Source: Duganella sp. Root336D2
GTDB taxonomy: Bacteria > Pseudomonadota > Gammaproteobacteria > Burkholderiales > Burkholderiaceae_D
DNA: 64,000 nucleotides
Reading direction: 5' to 3'
Assembly (NCBI RefSeq): GCF_001425005.1
Contig: NZ_LMDB01000012.1
Span: forward strand, 434,001 to 498,000
The translations under genes were made by a program, and so were the position numbers. Under the pieces are notes generated by a model. The model searched no databases and was not told where the DNA came from. It was given only the letters and a program-made list of their open reading frames with translations. Of the stretch, positions 27,050 through 35,659 are shown in pieces (the stretch's first letter is position 1; the number at the start of each line of letters is the position of its first letter).

Positions 27050-29412
27050 CACTTGGCTTCAGTTTCCGCGTCCTGCTTCTTCTTCAGCGGAGTGTTGAAG
27101 TCCTTCATCATGTTATCCGGCTGGTGCGACTTGAACAGCTCCAGGCGCGAAGGCGTTATCTTGCGCGGCCAGGCGTTGTTCGACTGGTCGATGTCGGCGG
27201 TTTCCCAGTACGGGTCATGTACCAGCGACACCAGCGGCTCGTCGGTCACGATGACCTTGGTGATCTTCTTCGGCGAGTAGCGCCACACTTCGGCAGGAAC
27301 GCGCTCGATGTACTTTTTGCCCGACTTCAGCTCGAGCTGCAGGACCAGCGGGGTCACCAGGCCGCCCAGGTTCGAGAAGTCCACCAGGTACAGGTGCTTG
27401 CCCTGTGCCAGCAAGTCCTTTTCCCACTGTTCCAGGTCGTTGGTCGACTCGGAAAACTTGTTGCGGTCGGCGTTGGTGACGGTGAACTCGTCGTGTTCGT
27501 TGTAGAAGTCCTTCAGGGCGGGCTGCTCGTCCACCTTGTGCACCATGCCTTTGTTGCGCTGGTCGATGATGGAGACCGGCTCCGCATCACGCTGCGCCTT
27601 CTTCCAGGCTTTTTCCGTTTCAGGATTTTTGGTGCTGACGCCGTATTCGCTGATGCCATCGATCGACACGTCCACCGCATCGGTGGTGTAGAACCAGCCG
27701 CGCCAGAACCAGTCAAGGTCGGTACCCGAAGCGTCTTCCATGGTGCGGAAGAAGTCGGCCGGGGTAGGGCGCTTGAATTTCCAGCGGCGCGCATATTCGC
27801 GGAAGGCGTAGTCGAACAGCTCACGGCCCAGCACTGTTTCGCGCAGGATGTTCAGCGCCGCGGCAGGCTTGGCGTAGGCGTTATTCCCGAACTGGAGCAG
27901 CGACTCCGAGTTGGTCATGATCGGCACCTGGTTCTTGGAACGCATATAGTCGACGATGAAGCGCGGATCGCCGCGGCCGGCCGGGTAGTTGTCTTCCCAG
28001 GCCTCCTGCGCCAGCGACTGCACGAAGGTGTTCAGGCCTTCATCCATCCAGGTCCACTGGCGCTCGTCGCTGTTGACGATCATCGGGAAGTAGTTGTGGC
28101 CGACCTCGTGGATGACCACGCCGATCAGGCCATATTTGGCGCGCTTGGTGTAGGTGATTTCGCCGGTCTTCTTGTCCTTCACAGGGCGCGGGCCGTTGAA
28201 GGAGATCATCGGGTACTCCATGCCGCCCACCGGGCCGTTGACGGAAATCGCGGTCGGGTATGGGTAATCCAGGCTGTACTTGTTGTACTGCTCGATGGTG
28301 TGGATGATGGCTGCGGTCGAATACTTCTCCCACAGCGGATTGCCTTCCTTCGGATAGTAGGACATGGCCATCAGGTTGCTGCCGTCCTTCTTGTAGCCCT
28401 GTGCATCCCAGATGAACTTGCGCGAGGAGGCCCAGGCGAAGTCGCGCACGTTTTTGGCCTTGAAGTGCCAGGTCTTGCTGCCCTTGGCCTGGTTCTTCTC
28501 GGCTTGCTCGGCTTCGGCCTGAGTCACGATGACAACCGGCGTCTTGCTGGTGCGGGCCTTGGCCAGGCGGTCGCGCTGGCTTGCGCTCAGCACCTCGTTC
28601 GGATTTTGCAGCTCGCCGGTGGAGGCCACGATGTGGTCGGCCGGCACGGTGATTTGTACGTCGTAGTCGCCGAATTCCAGCGTGAACTCGCCGGAACCCA
28701 GGAACTGCTTGTGCTGCCAGCCGTACACGTCGTAGTAGGCCGCCATGCGCGGGAACCACTGGGCGATTTCGAACAGCGCGTTCTTGTCTTCGGCGAAGTA
28801 TTCGTAGCCGGACCGGCCGCCAAGTACTTTCTGCTCATTGATCTTGTAGGTCCAGTCGATGGAGAAGTTGAACTTCTCGCCCGGCTTCAGCGGCTGCTGC
28901 AGCTCGATGCGCATCATGGTGCGGTTGATCGTGGTCTTCAGCGGCGCGCCGCCGGGACCCTTGACGGAAGCGATCTTGAAGCCGCCGTCGAAGTCGCGGC
29001 CGGCCAGGATGTTGCGCAGGCCATCGTACTTCATGCCTTCTTCATCGCTCTTGGCACGGCCCCAGGCTTCGCGCGAAGGCGCGGTCATGGTCATGCGGGC
29101 ATCGGAATCCGATTTGTAGATGTTCTGGTCGAGCTGCAGCCACAGGTAATGCAGGGTGTCCGGCGAGTTATTGTGGTAAGTGACCTGGCCGCTGCCCGAA
29201 ATGGCGCGGTTGGCCTCATCCAGCGTGGCGCGGATCGTGTAGTCCGCACGCTGCTGCCAATAGGCATGGCCCGGAGCCCCGGAGGCGGTACGGTACTGAT
29301 TGGCGGCAGGCAGCAGCTCCTCGAGCTGGCGGAATTTGTCATCGAATGGATCGGCAGCGAAAGCCGTCGCCGTCAGGCAGAGTGCGGCAACACCGAATTG
29401 AAAGCGTTTCAT
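27049..29412 (-). CDS. Exported M1 family zinc metallopeptidase
   Basis: A 787-residue protein with a signal peptide (about 19 residues, AFA). The gluzincin site is clear: HEVGHNYFP at about residue 435, followed about 20 residues later by the third Zn ligand Glu in WMDEGLNTF. The exopeptidase GAMEN-like region reads GGMEYP. It is probably a periplasmic or surface aminopeptidase. It heads an operon with DUF6702, a TonB receptor and a 2OG-Fe dioxygenase, suggesting processing of a peptide before or during uptake. The promoter lies in the ~100 bp upstream, before the palindrome at 29511. Confidence 0.88.
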   Translation of the reverse strand: MKRFQFGVAALCLTATAFAADPFDDKFRQLEELLPAANQYRTASGAPGHAYWQQRADYTIRATLDEANRAISGSGQVTYHNNSPDTLHYLWLQLDQNIYKSDSDARMTMTAPSREAWGRAKSDEEGMKYDGLRNILAGRDFDGGFKIASVKGPGGAPLKTTINRTMMRIELQQPLKPGEKFNFSIDWTYKINEQKVLGGRSGYEYFAEDKNALFEIAQWFPRMAAYYDVYGWQHKQFLGSGEFTLEFGDYDVQITVPADHIVASTGELQNPNEVLSASQRDRLAKARTSKTPVVIVTQAEAEQAEKNQAKGSKTWHFKAKNVRDFAWASSRKFIWDAQGYKKDGSNLMAMSYYPKEGNPLWEKYSTAAIIHTIEQYNKYSLDYPYPTAISVNGPVGGMEYPMISFNGPRPVKDKKTGEITYTKRAKYGLIGVVIHEVGHNYFPMIVNSDERQWTWMDEGLNTFVQSLAQEAWEDNYPAGRGDPRFIVDYMRSKNQVPIMTNSESLLQFGNNAYAKPAAALNILRETVLGRELFDYAFREYARRWKFKRPTPADFFRTMEDASGTDLDWFWRGWFYTTDAVDVSIDGISEYGVSTKNPETEKAWKKAQRDAEPVSIIDQRNKGMVHKVDEQPALKDFYNEHDEFTVTNADRNKFSESTNDLEQWEKDLLAQGKHLYLVDFSNLGGLVTPLVLQLELKSGKKYIERVPAEVWRYSPKKITKVIVTDEPLVSLVHDPYWETADIDQSNNAWPRKITPSRLELFKSHQPDNMMKDFNTPLKKKQDAETEAK

Positions 29413-29510
29413 CGAATCCCCAGGCTTGTTGTAATAAATGCTGGGCTATTCTAGAGAGCTTTTCCCTACGACATTTCGTTTATTTGTAAAAAACCTGAAA
29501 CATCCGTTGT

Positions 29511-29585
29511 GAAAGTCGGGGTCAGCTCCGGCAATCGGACATTCGCTGCGCGAATGTCCGATTGCCGGAGCTGACCCCGACTTTC
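29511..29585. repeat. 75-bp perfect palindrome, copy 1
   Basis: Two perfectly complementary 36-bp arms flank a 3-nt loop (TGC, 29547-29549). The arm opens GAAAGTCGGGGTCAGCTCCG and ends with GGACATTCGC. It begins 5 nt after the stop codon of the hydrolase gene on the minus strand. A near-identical element stands at 62615-62689. The pairing is exact; whether it works as a terminator, an mRNA 3'-end protector or a mobile repeat is not shown. Confidence 0.92.
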
Positions 29586-29590
29586 ATCTT

Positions 29591-30589
29591 TCACTTCAGG
29601 CGGTATTTCAGCTCTTCACCAGCCTGGCGCATGGCGGTCTTGGTGCCGGGTACGTTGCTCAGCACGTTCAGCAGGCCGAAATCGTGGATCATGCCGTTGT
29701 AGCGGATGGTGGTGGTTTCGACACCGGCGGCATCGAGTTTTTTGCCATAAGCTTCGCCTTCGTCGCGCAACACGTCGAATTCGGCGGTCTGGATCAGGGT
29801 GGGCGGCAAGCCTTTCAACTGCTCGCTCGAAGCCTGCAAAGGCGATGCGTAGATCTCCTTGCGTTGCGCCAGGTCGGTCGTGTAATTGTCCCAGAACCAT
29901 TTCATGGCATTACGGGTCAGGAAGTGGCCATCGGCGTATTGCTGGTACGACGCGTTGTCGAAATTGGCGTCGGTGACCGGCCATAACAGGACCTGGGCGC
30001 GCAGCTTGGGCTGGCCCTGGTCTTTCGCCATCAGCGCCACGACCGCTGCCATATTGCCGCCGACGCTATTGCCGGCCACTGCGAGGCGGGAGCCGTCGAC
30101 ATTGATTTCCTTGCCATTCCTGGCGACCCATTTGCTTGCGCCATAGGCTTGCTTGATTGCCACGCCATAGCCGGCTTCCGGTGAAGGGGTGTAATCAACA
30201 AACACTGCAGCGGCGCCGGAATTCACCACCAGGTCGCGCACCAGGCGTTCATGGGTGGGAAAATCGCCCAAAACCCAGCCGCCGCCGTGGAAGAACATGA
30301 AGACCGGCAGCGCGCCTTTGGCGCCGGCGGGACGCACCACGTGCAGCTTGATCTTTTCGCCGTCGACTTCGATTACCTTTTCGGAGACGTCGGCGGCCGG
30401 CAGCTTGGCGCCTTTCTGCGCGCCCACCAGGACCTGGCGGGCATCGGCAGGGCTCAGCGACTCGAGCGGCGCGCCGCCTTCGATGGCTTTCAGGAATTGC
30501 GCGGTATGCGGTTCGACGCCCGGCAGGCTGGCGGCGAAAGCGGAACCGGCGAAGAGGGTAAGGGCAGATGCGGCGATAACGGTTTTCAT
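29591..30589 (-). CDS. Exported alpha/beta hydrolase (HSL-type esterase)
   Basis: A 332-residue protein with a signal peptide (MKTVIAASALTLFAGSAFA). The hormone-sensitive-lipase branch of alpha/beta hydrolases is shown by the oxyanion motif FFHGGGW, the nucleophile elbow GNSVGGN (Ser nucleophile), Asp in EFDVLRDEGEAY and His in MIHDFG. I chose ATG 30589, 7 nt after AGGAG; an upstream TTG at 30595 is less likely. It is preceded by a dyad resembling that before the OhrR-like gene, so that regulator may control it. Substrates are probably short-chain esters. Confidence 0.85.
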   Translation of the reverse strand: MKTVIAASALTLFAGSAFAASLPGVEPHTAQFLKAIEGGAPLESLSPADARQVLVGAQKGAKLPAADVSEKVIEVDGEKIKLHVVRPAGAKGALPVFMFFHGGGWVLGDFPTHERLVRDLVVNSGAAAVFVDYTPSPEAGYGVAIKQAYGASKWVARNGKEINVDGSRLAVAGNSVGGNMAAVVALMAKDQGQPKLRAQVLLWPVTDANFDNASYQQYADGHFLTRNAMKWFWDNYTTDLAQRKEIYASPLQASSEQLKGLPPTLIQTAEFDVLRDEGEAYGKKLDAAGVETTTIRYNGMIHDFGLLNVLSNVPGTKTAMRQAGEELKYRLK

Positions 30590-30612
30590 GGTCAAGCTCC
30601 TTTAGTTAACGA

Positions 30613-30632
30613 TTAAATAGCGTACTACTTAA
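30613..30632 (-). promoter_or_regulatory. Candidate operator upstream of the hydrolase gene
   Basis: TTAAATAG and CTACTTAA are inverted arms matching at 7 of 8 positions around a 4-nt centre. The site lies 24 bp before the hydrolase ATG. Its core shares an ATAG-x-G-x-AC pattern with the dyad at 31168-31185 before the OhrR-like gene (10 of 16 bases over the inner part), consistent with one regulator binding both. Confidence 0.45.
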
Positions 30633-30644
30633 TTGGTTTTAAAA

Positions 30645-30681
30645 AATGTCCACCTTGGGGTCAGGAACAAAGGTGGACATT
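30645..30681. repeat. Inverted repeat, short relative of the 75-bp palindromes
   Basis: AATGTCCACCTT (30645-30656) pairs perfectly with AAGGTGGACATT (30670-30681) around a 13-nt loop that begins GGGGTCAG. The 75-bp palindromes also carry GGGGTCAG and GGACA next to it. It lies about 20 bp after the stop of the minus-strand regulator gene, the same kind of place. It may be a diverged or different member of the same repeat family. Confidence 0.75.
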
Positions 30682-30700
30682 CGTTCTTACGCGTTACTTC

Positions 30701-31156
30701 TTACGAGTTATTCATCAGGCTGGTGCGCAACACGGACAGTTCGCGTTGCAGGCGGATCACTTGTTCCAGGTCGCATCCGCTGGCGCCGAGCACGCAGGCC
30801 GGCAGCTTGGCGCCTTCATTCCGCAATTCGCTGCCGTGCGCGGTGAGGGCGATGATCACCTGGCGCTCGTCTTGCGGACAGCGGGTGCGGGTGACCAGTT
30901 CAGCCTGCTCCATCCGCTTCAGCAGCGGCGTCAGCGTGGCCGAGTCGAGGAAAAGGCGGTCGCCCAGGGCGGAAACCGTCTGCTCGTCCTGTTCCCACAA
31001 CACCATCATCACCAGGTATTGCGAGTAGGTCAGGCCCAGCTTGCGCAGCAGCTTGCGGTACAACTTGTTCATCGCCAGGGAGGTCGAGTACAAAGCGAAG
31101 CACAGTTGCTGGTCGAGCTTGGGAACCTGTTCCAGGTCAAATGTTTTCGTATCCAT
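30701..31156 (-). CDS. OhrR-like MarR-family regulator
   Basis: A 151-residue winged-HTH regulator. The N-terminal [20 protein letters not shown] with Cys19 is the signature of OhrR-type organic-peroxide sensors, in which that Cys is oxidised to release DNA. The DNA-binding part is [14 protein letters not shown] through [13 protein letters not shown]. Start ATG 31156. No ohr gene is beside it; the neighbour is an esterase-like hydrolase, so its target may differ from classic OhrR. A near-perfect 18-bp palindrome lies 12 bp upstream and suggests autorepression. Confidence 0.82.
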   Translation of the reverse strand: MDTKTFDLEQVPKLDQQLCFALYSTSLAMNKLYRKLLRKLGLTYSQYLVMMVLWEQDEQTVSALGDRLFLDSATLTPLLKRMEQAELVTRTRCPQDERQVIIALTAHGSELRNEGAKLPACVLGASGCDLEQVIRLQRELSVLRTSLMNNS

Positions 31157-31167
31157 GGATCGGAGTA

Positions 31168-31185
31168 TAGATAGTGCACGATCTA
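31168..31185 (-). promoter_or_regulatory. Candidate OhrR-like/MarR operator
   Basis: TAGATAGTGCACGATCTA is palindromic at 8 of 9 base pairs and lies 12 bp upstream of the regulator's ATG. Size and position fit a MarR-dimer site used for autorepression. Confidence 0.55.
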
Positions 31186-31279
31186 ATTGCAAGCAAATTT
31201 TTCCCTTGACCTTGCCTGATGAGGAATCTTTGACTATCGTTAAAGTGCCCGGAACCTGCGCTGCGCAAAGGGGATGACA

Positions 31280-31591
31280 ATGAATCAAATGAATCACTAT
31301 CATTCAGGCGCCTACCCAGTGCCCGACCAGCGAGGCCTGGAGCCCGCGCTTTTCCTGGTCGAACTGGACCCGCAGCGTGTCGTTGATGGCGTGCGCTACG
31401 ACGAAAACTACCTGGCGGATGATGTGCTTGCCTGCGGCACCATGCGCGAAACCTGCCCGATTTGCGAAGAAGGCCATCTGCAACTGGTCCTGCGCCAGAA
31501 GAACGTGCGGGTGGCACACTTGTTCTGTATCGAATGCACCCGTTGTTTTGGCGCTTTCCTGCCGGATGGTTCGCCGGCGCTTGCCGACTGA
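31280..31591 (+). CDS. Small Cys-rich putative zinc-ribbon protein
   Basis: A 103-residue protein. The C-terminal half has [13 protein letters not shown] and then [11 protein letters not shown], giving a likely zinc-ribbon. The N-terminal half is acidic with no recognised domain. I chose ATG 31280 because AAAGGGG lies 6 nt upstream; ATG 31274 abuts that site. It is divergent from the OhrR-like regulator, and the 123-bp gap includes the candidate operator, so it could share the regulation. Function unknown. Confidence 0.65.
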   Translation: MNQMNHYHSGAYPVPDQRGLEPALFLVELDPQRVVDGVRYDENYLADDVLACGTMRETCPICEEGHLQLVLRQKNVRVAHLFCIECTRCFGAFLPDGSPALAD

Positions 31592-31630
31592 ACATCCCTA
31601 CGCGAAGTTCCCGTGCGGTATCATGCCGCA

Positions 31631-32698
31631 ATGAAGAGCCCAAAGACCAAGCCGCTGTTGCTGATCGTTGATGGATCGGCCGACCACCTGCAACAGCTCA
31701 GCCACCTGCTGGAAGACAAGTACGCCGTGCGCGCGGTCGACGATGGCGACGCCGCGCTGGCGGCGGCAGGGCAGCTGCCGCGGCCGGAGCTGATCCTGGT
31801 CGATGTGGTGCGCGATGGCTTTGCCGTTTGCCGGCGCCTGCGCGGCAACCCGGACACCGCCAGCATTCCCATGATCGCCATGATCGAACGCGGCCAGCCG
31901 GAGCAGGAGCAAAGCGCCCTTGCGGAAGGGGCTTCGGACGTGGTGGCGCGCCCGCTGGTGCCGGAATTGCTGCACGCGCGCATTGCCACCCAGCTGCAGC
32001 TGCGGGAGGCGCGCGCCAAGGTGCAACGCCAGCGCAGCCAGCTCAATGAACTGGGCCAGATCGCCGATGCCGCGGCCTGGGCCATCGCCAGCCTGGCCGA
32101 ATGGCGCGACGAGGAAGATCCATCGCACCTGCGCCGCATCCAGCACATTGTGCTGGCGCTGGCGCGCCAGTTGCAGGGCAATCCCCGCTTCGCCGATGAA
32201 CTGGTTGAAGCCCATATTCCCCTGCTGTTCAAGGCGGCGCCGCTGCACGATATCGGCAAGGTGCGTATTCCGGATGCGATCCTGCTCAAGCCGGGCCGCC
32301 TGACGCCGGAAGAATTCGAGGTCATGAAGCAGCACACCGTGCATGGCCGGGATGCCATCGCCGGGGTGGAGCGCGAACTGGGCTTCTCCAATGCCTTCCT
32401 GCGCTTTGCGCGCGAAATCACCTTTAGCCACCAGGAGCGATACGACGGCTCCGGCTATCCGCAAGGCCTGGCCGGCGATGCCATTCCGGTATCGGCGCGC
32501 CTGGTTGCGGTGGCTGATGTTTATGATGCGCTGGTGTCCAGGCGCGTGTACCGCCCGGCCTTCACGCATGAGACCGCCATCGAGCTGATCCGCCAGGGCA
32601 GCGGCGAGCAATTCGACCCGGATGTGGTTGACGCCTTGCTGGCCGCCGAGGAAAACGTCAAGGAAATCGCGCTTCGATACCATGATGCGACAGAGTAA
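31631..32698 (+). CDS. Response regulator with HD-GYP c-di-GMP phosphodiesterase domain
   Basis: A 355-residue protein. The N-terminal receiver (residues ~8-125; acceptor Asp in LILVDVVRDG) joins through a coiled coil to an HD-GYP domain. His206-Asp207 in LHDIGKVRIPD and GYP near residue 275 in YDGSGYPQGLAGD are intact, so it probably hydrolyses c-di-GMP. The ATG at 31631 starts the receiver correctly. A CHASE-domain histidine kinase follows 77 bp downstream and is the likely partner. Confidence 0.88.
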   Translation: MKSPKTKPLLLIVDGSADHLQQLSHLLEDKYAVRAVDDGDAALAAAGQLPRPELILVDVVRDGFAVCRRLRGNPDTASIPMIAMIERGQPEQEQSALAEGASDVVARPLVPELLHARIATQLQLREARAKVQRQRSQLNELGQIADAAAWAIASLAEWRDEEDPSHLRRIQHIVLALARQLQGNPRFADELVEAHIPLLFKAAPLHDIGKVRIPDAILLKPGRLTPEEFEVMKQHTVHGRDAIAGVERELGFSNAFLRFAREITFSHQERYDGSGYPQGLAGDAIPVSARLVAVADVYDALVSRRVYRPAFTHETAIELIRQGSGEQFDPDVVDALLAAEENVKEIALRYHDATE

Positions 32699-32775
32699 CA
32701 ACGGCTGAACGTTTCCCCGGCGTATTGTGGATTTCCCTATGCTATAGTCGTCTCCAAAGTCCCGTCGGAGCAAGC

Positions 32776-35091
32776 ATGCGCATACACGGATACCTGGCCT
32801 TTATTGTCGGTATTTGCGTTACCGTGTGGGTCTGCATGTTCGTGGTGAATGTGCAGGACCGCCAGACCAATGAAGCCTTCCAGCGCGATACGCAAAAGAT
32901 TGCGCGCGACACCCAGCTTCGCCTGCAAACCTATTTCGACATGCTGCTTAGCATTAAGGGGGTGTTTGCGGTCAAGGGCGATGTCTCGCGCGTGGAGTTC
33001 AGCCGCTACGTGCGTGAGCTGGACCTCAAGCGCCGCTATCCCGGCTTCCAGGCCATCCAGTTCGTGCGGCGCGTGCCATCCAGCCAACTGGATGTTTATG
33101 CGACAAAGATCCGCGCCGACGACAGCCTGCAAAGCGGCGGCTACCCCGACTACAAGGTGCACCCGGCATCGGTGCGGCCGGAGCACTTCCTGATTGAATA
33201 CAACGAGCCGATGCGGGGCAATGAAAACGCCTTCGGCCTTGATCTTGCCGCGTTGCCTCCGCATTACAAGGCCCTGCAACTGGGCAAGGCGAGCGGCCGC
33301 GTGGTGGCCACAGAACGCATCACGCTGGTGCAGGACGCCAGCGGCCAGCCAGGCTTCGTGGCGCGCGCCCCGATCTACCGCCGCGGCGCATCGCTGTTGA
33401 CGGAACAGGAACGCGATGCGGCACTGACGGGCTTCGTCGCCATTGTTTTCCGCGTCAACGACCTGATGTCGGAAACAATCGATAGCCCGATGCTGCAGCA
33501 TCTCTACGTCAGCATCAACGATGCGGGCTATCTCAGTGATGGCGGCAACATGCCGCCCACGGTCGATAACCTCATGTTCAACAGCTTCGGAAAACTTGGT
33601 TCGGGCGCGCGCTTGCCGGCGCTGCCCGGCCTGTCCGGCAAGATCCCGCTCGATGTCGGAGAGCGGCGTTGGGTGATGGCTTTTGAGGGCCATGCGGGCG
33701 AGCGCTACAGCCGTGACATGAGGCTGATTTCCGTTATCGGCTTCGCCGGCTTTGTTATCAGTGCCCTGATCGGCGCGCAGATCATGACGCTGCAACGGCG
33801 CCGTGCCCTGGCGCAAAAGCTGCGCATTACGGCTGACGAATTGCGCGCGCTGCAGGATAGCGCCATTGTCGGCATCGGCCTGTTTGTCAACGGCGTGATC
33901 GTGCGCTGCAACCGCGGGCTGGAGGAGATGATGGGCTACCAGGCGGGGCAACTGGCCGGACGTTCCTGCAATATGCTGACAGGCGGGCTGAGTGATCCGT
34001 TCGCCTGCGTGACCGACAGCACTTCGATGCATTTCGAACTGGAGCTGGCCAGCGCCAATGGCCGGCGCCTGTGGTGCATGGTGAATGGGCGCATGCTGGA
34101 CGAGAAGGAGCCGCGCAAGGGCTGCGTGTGGGTGATTATCGATATCACGGAGCGCAAACAGACCGAGGCAGCGCTGGTCGACACCAAGCATGGGCTGGAA
34201 CGCAGCCTGAGCGAGCTGGCGCTGCAAAAGTCCAATGTGGAAATGGCGCACAAGGATTTGTCGGCCGTGCTGTTGACACTTAAGCAGGCGCAGGCCAACC
34301 TGATCACGTCGGAAAAAATGGCGTCGCTGGGAGCCCTGGTGGCCGGCATTGCGCATGAGCTGAACACGCCGATCGGCAACAGCCTGCTGACTGCGACGGC
34401 CTTGAGCGATATGTGCAAGGAATTCGAGCGCCAGCTCGCCGATGGCGGCATCAAGCGCTCCACGCTCGATACGCACCTGAAGGATGCCCGCATGGCGTGC
34501 TCCATCATCACCAATTCCCTGACGCGCGCGGCTGACCTGATCCACTCCTTCAAGCAGGTGGCAGTGGACCAGACTTCCGATAAACGGCGCTCGTTCAACC
34601 TGCATGGCGTAGTGCACGACACGCTTGCCACGTATTCGGCCCAACTGCGCCGCGCCAACTGCGAAGTGAAGGTGTGGATGCCGGAGACGCTCACCTTCAT
34701 GTCCTACCCGGGCAGCATTGGGCAGGTTCTAAGCAACCTTATTCAGAACGCTATCATGCATGCATTCGAGGGACGCGAATCGGGGCACATCACCATCAGC
34801 GCCGTTGAAATGGACGATGACAACGTCGAACTGCGCTTCGCCGACGATGGCAATGGCATGAGCGCCCGCACGCTGCGCCAGGTGTACGATCCCTTCTTCA
34901 CCACCAAGATGGGGCAGGGCGGTTCCGGGCTGGGCATGAATATCGTCTACAACCTTGTCACCGGCGTTTTGCGCGGCACCATCCAGGTTGAATCCGAGGT
35001 TGGCAAAGGCACTACCGCGATCATCATCCTGCCGCGCAAAGTTCCCGCCAAAGACGATCTGACGGAAACCGACCTGCTGCACGCGCAGTAG
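32776..35091 (+). CDS. CHASE-PAS sensor histidine kinase
   Basis: A 771-residue membrane kinase. TM1 is at residues ~5-27. A periplasmic CHASE domain (~60-270) contains KRRYPGFQAIQFVRRVP, TM2 is at ~315-335 and a PAS domain at ~355-470. A coiled coil precedes the HisKA-like domain with His527 in GIAHELNTPIGNSL and a HATPase with LSNLIQNAIMHAFEG, DDGNGM and GQGGSGLGMNIVYNL. CHASE domains bind small extracellular ligands. The ATG at 32776 begins TM1. The preceding HD-GYP regulator may be its phosphate acceptor. Confidence 0.87.
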   Translation: MRIHGYLAFIVGICVTVWVCMFVVNVQDRQTNEAFQRDTQKIARDTQLRLQTYFDMLLSIKGVFAVKGDVSRVEFSRYVRELDLKRRYPGFQAIQFVRRVPSSQLDVYATKIRADDSLQSGGYPDYKVHPASVRPEHFLIEYNEPMRGNENAFGLDLAALPPHYKALQLGKASGRVVATERITLVQDASGQPGFVARAPIYRRGASLLTEQERDAALTGFVAIVFRVNDLMSETIDSPMLQHLYVSINDAGYLSDGGNMPPTVDNLMFNSFGKLGSGARLPALPGLSGKIPLDVGERRWVMAFEGHAGERYSRDMRLISVIGFAGFVISALIGAQIMTLQRRRALAQKLRITADELRALQDSAIVGIGLFVNGVIVRCNRGLEEMMGYQAGQLAGRSCNMLTGGLSDPFACVTDSTSMHFELELASANGRRLWCMVNGRMLDEKEPRKGCVWVIIDITERKQTEAALVDTKHGLERSLSELALQKSNVEMAHKDLSAVLLTLKQAQANLITSEKMASLGALVAGIAHELNTPIGNSLLTATALSDMCKEFERQLADGGIKRSTLDTHLKDARMACSIITNSLTRAADLIHSFKQVAVDQTSDKRRSFNLHGVVHDTLATYSAQLRRANCEVKVWMPETLTFMSYPGSIGQVLSNLIQNAIMHAFEGRESGHITISAVEMDDDNVELRFADDGNGMSARTLRQVYDPFFTTKMGQGGSGLGMNIVYNLVTGVLRGTIQVESEVGKGTTAIIILPRKVPAKDDLTETDLLHAQ

Positions 35092-35254
35092 TTGATGAAG
35101 TTGTATTAGCTCAAACTTGAAGTTGTATATTTAGAATCCCGCTCCAGTGGTAACGTGTTTCCGACATGGCGATTGAAAACGGCCAATAACGGACCTTCAA
35201 CCATTGGCCCCATCGATTAGAATTTGAAGAACTTTTATATCCAATCCGCCTAAT

Positions 35255-35416
35255 ATGAAGCCAGATGTCGTCCCTAATAAGGTAGTGGTCTTTACCGGTT
35301 CTGGCATTAGCGCGGAAAGTGGATTACCCACTTTCCGCGATTCGAACGGACTTTGGCGCTCATATTCTTGGGAGGAGGTGGCCAGCCCAGAAGGCTGGAA
35401 GGCTCGTCTATTATAA
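35255..35416 (+). pseudogene. Truncated Sir2-family NAD-dependent deacetylase
   Basis: The first 53 codons encode a clear Sir2 N-terminus: [20 protein letters not shown], then NGLW and [10 protein letters not shown]. Sir2 enzymes are about 230-280 residues. Here homology stops at WKARL, followed by TAA, and none of the three forward frames downstream continues the Sir2 fold (no Asn/Asp or catalytic His motifs). It therefore looks like a remnant cut off by deletion or insertion. No good ribosome-binding site is seen. Confidence 0.75.
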
Positions 35417-35659
35417 GAACACTGAAGCGTCTGCTTGCTCCTTGATTGTTGGTTTGATCGACGATGATGGAGTAATCAATGTTCAGCCAGTAGAAACATT
35501 CAAGTCTGGTTTCGGAACATGCATCGAAAAGAAAGCAAATGCGCAATAAGTACAGTCGCCCCCTTCTGTTGACCGACTGCATTTGGGCGACTTCGACAAT
35601 CGTGAGGCCGGAAGTAGCCGGCCAGAAGCCGCCGGTCATTCTTTGAATAGGGTGATAAA
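35417..35659. other. Non-coding gap after the Sir2 remnant
   Basis: AT-richer than the neighbourhood. A forward frame is open to 35549 and a reverse frame to 35307, but neither shows a recognisable domain, a ribosome-binding site or convincing composition. The gap probably holds sequence that replaced the rest of the Sir2 gene. The preceding gap 35092-35254 also shows nothing recognisable. Confidence 0.4.

Noticed and set aside
27124-29454. A 776-codon open frame opposite the M1 peptidase
   Set aside because: Antisense shadow. The minus-strand frame has the HEVGH zinc site and a signal peptide, the plus frame has no recognisable feature.
32737-34644. A 635-codon minus frame opposite the CHASE histidine kinase
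   Set aside because: The plus frame contains CHASE, PAS and kinase motifs; the minus frame is a shadow.
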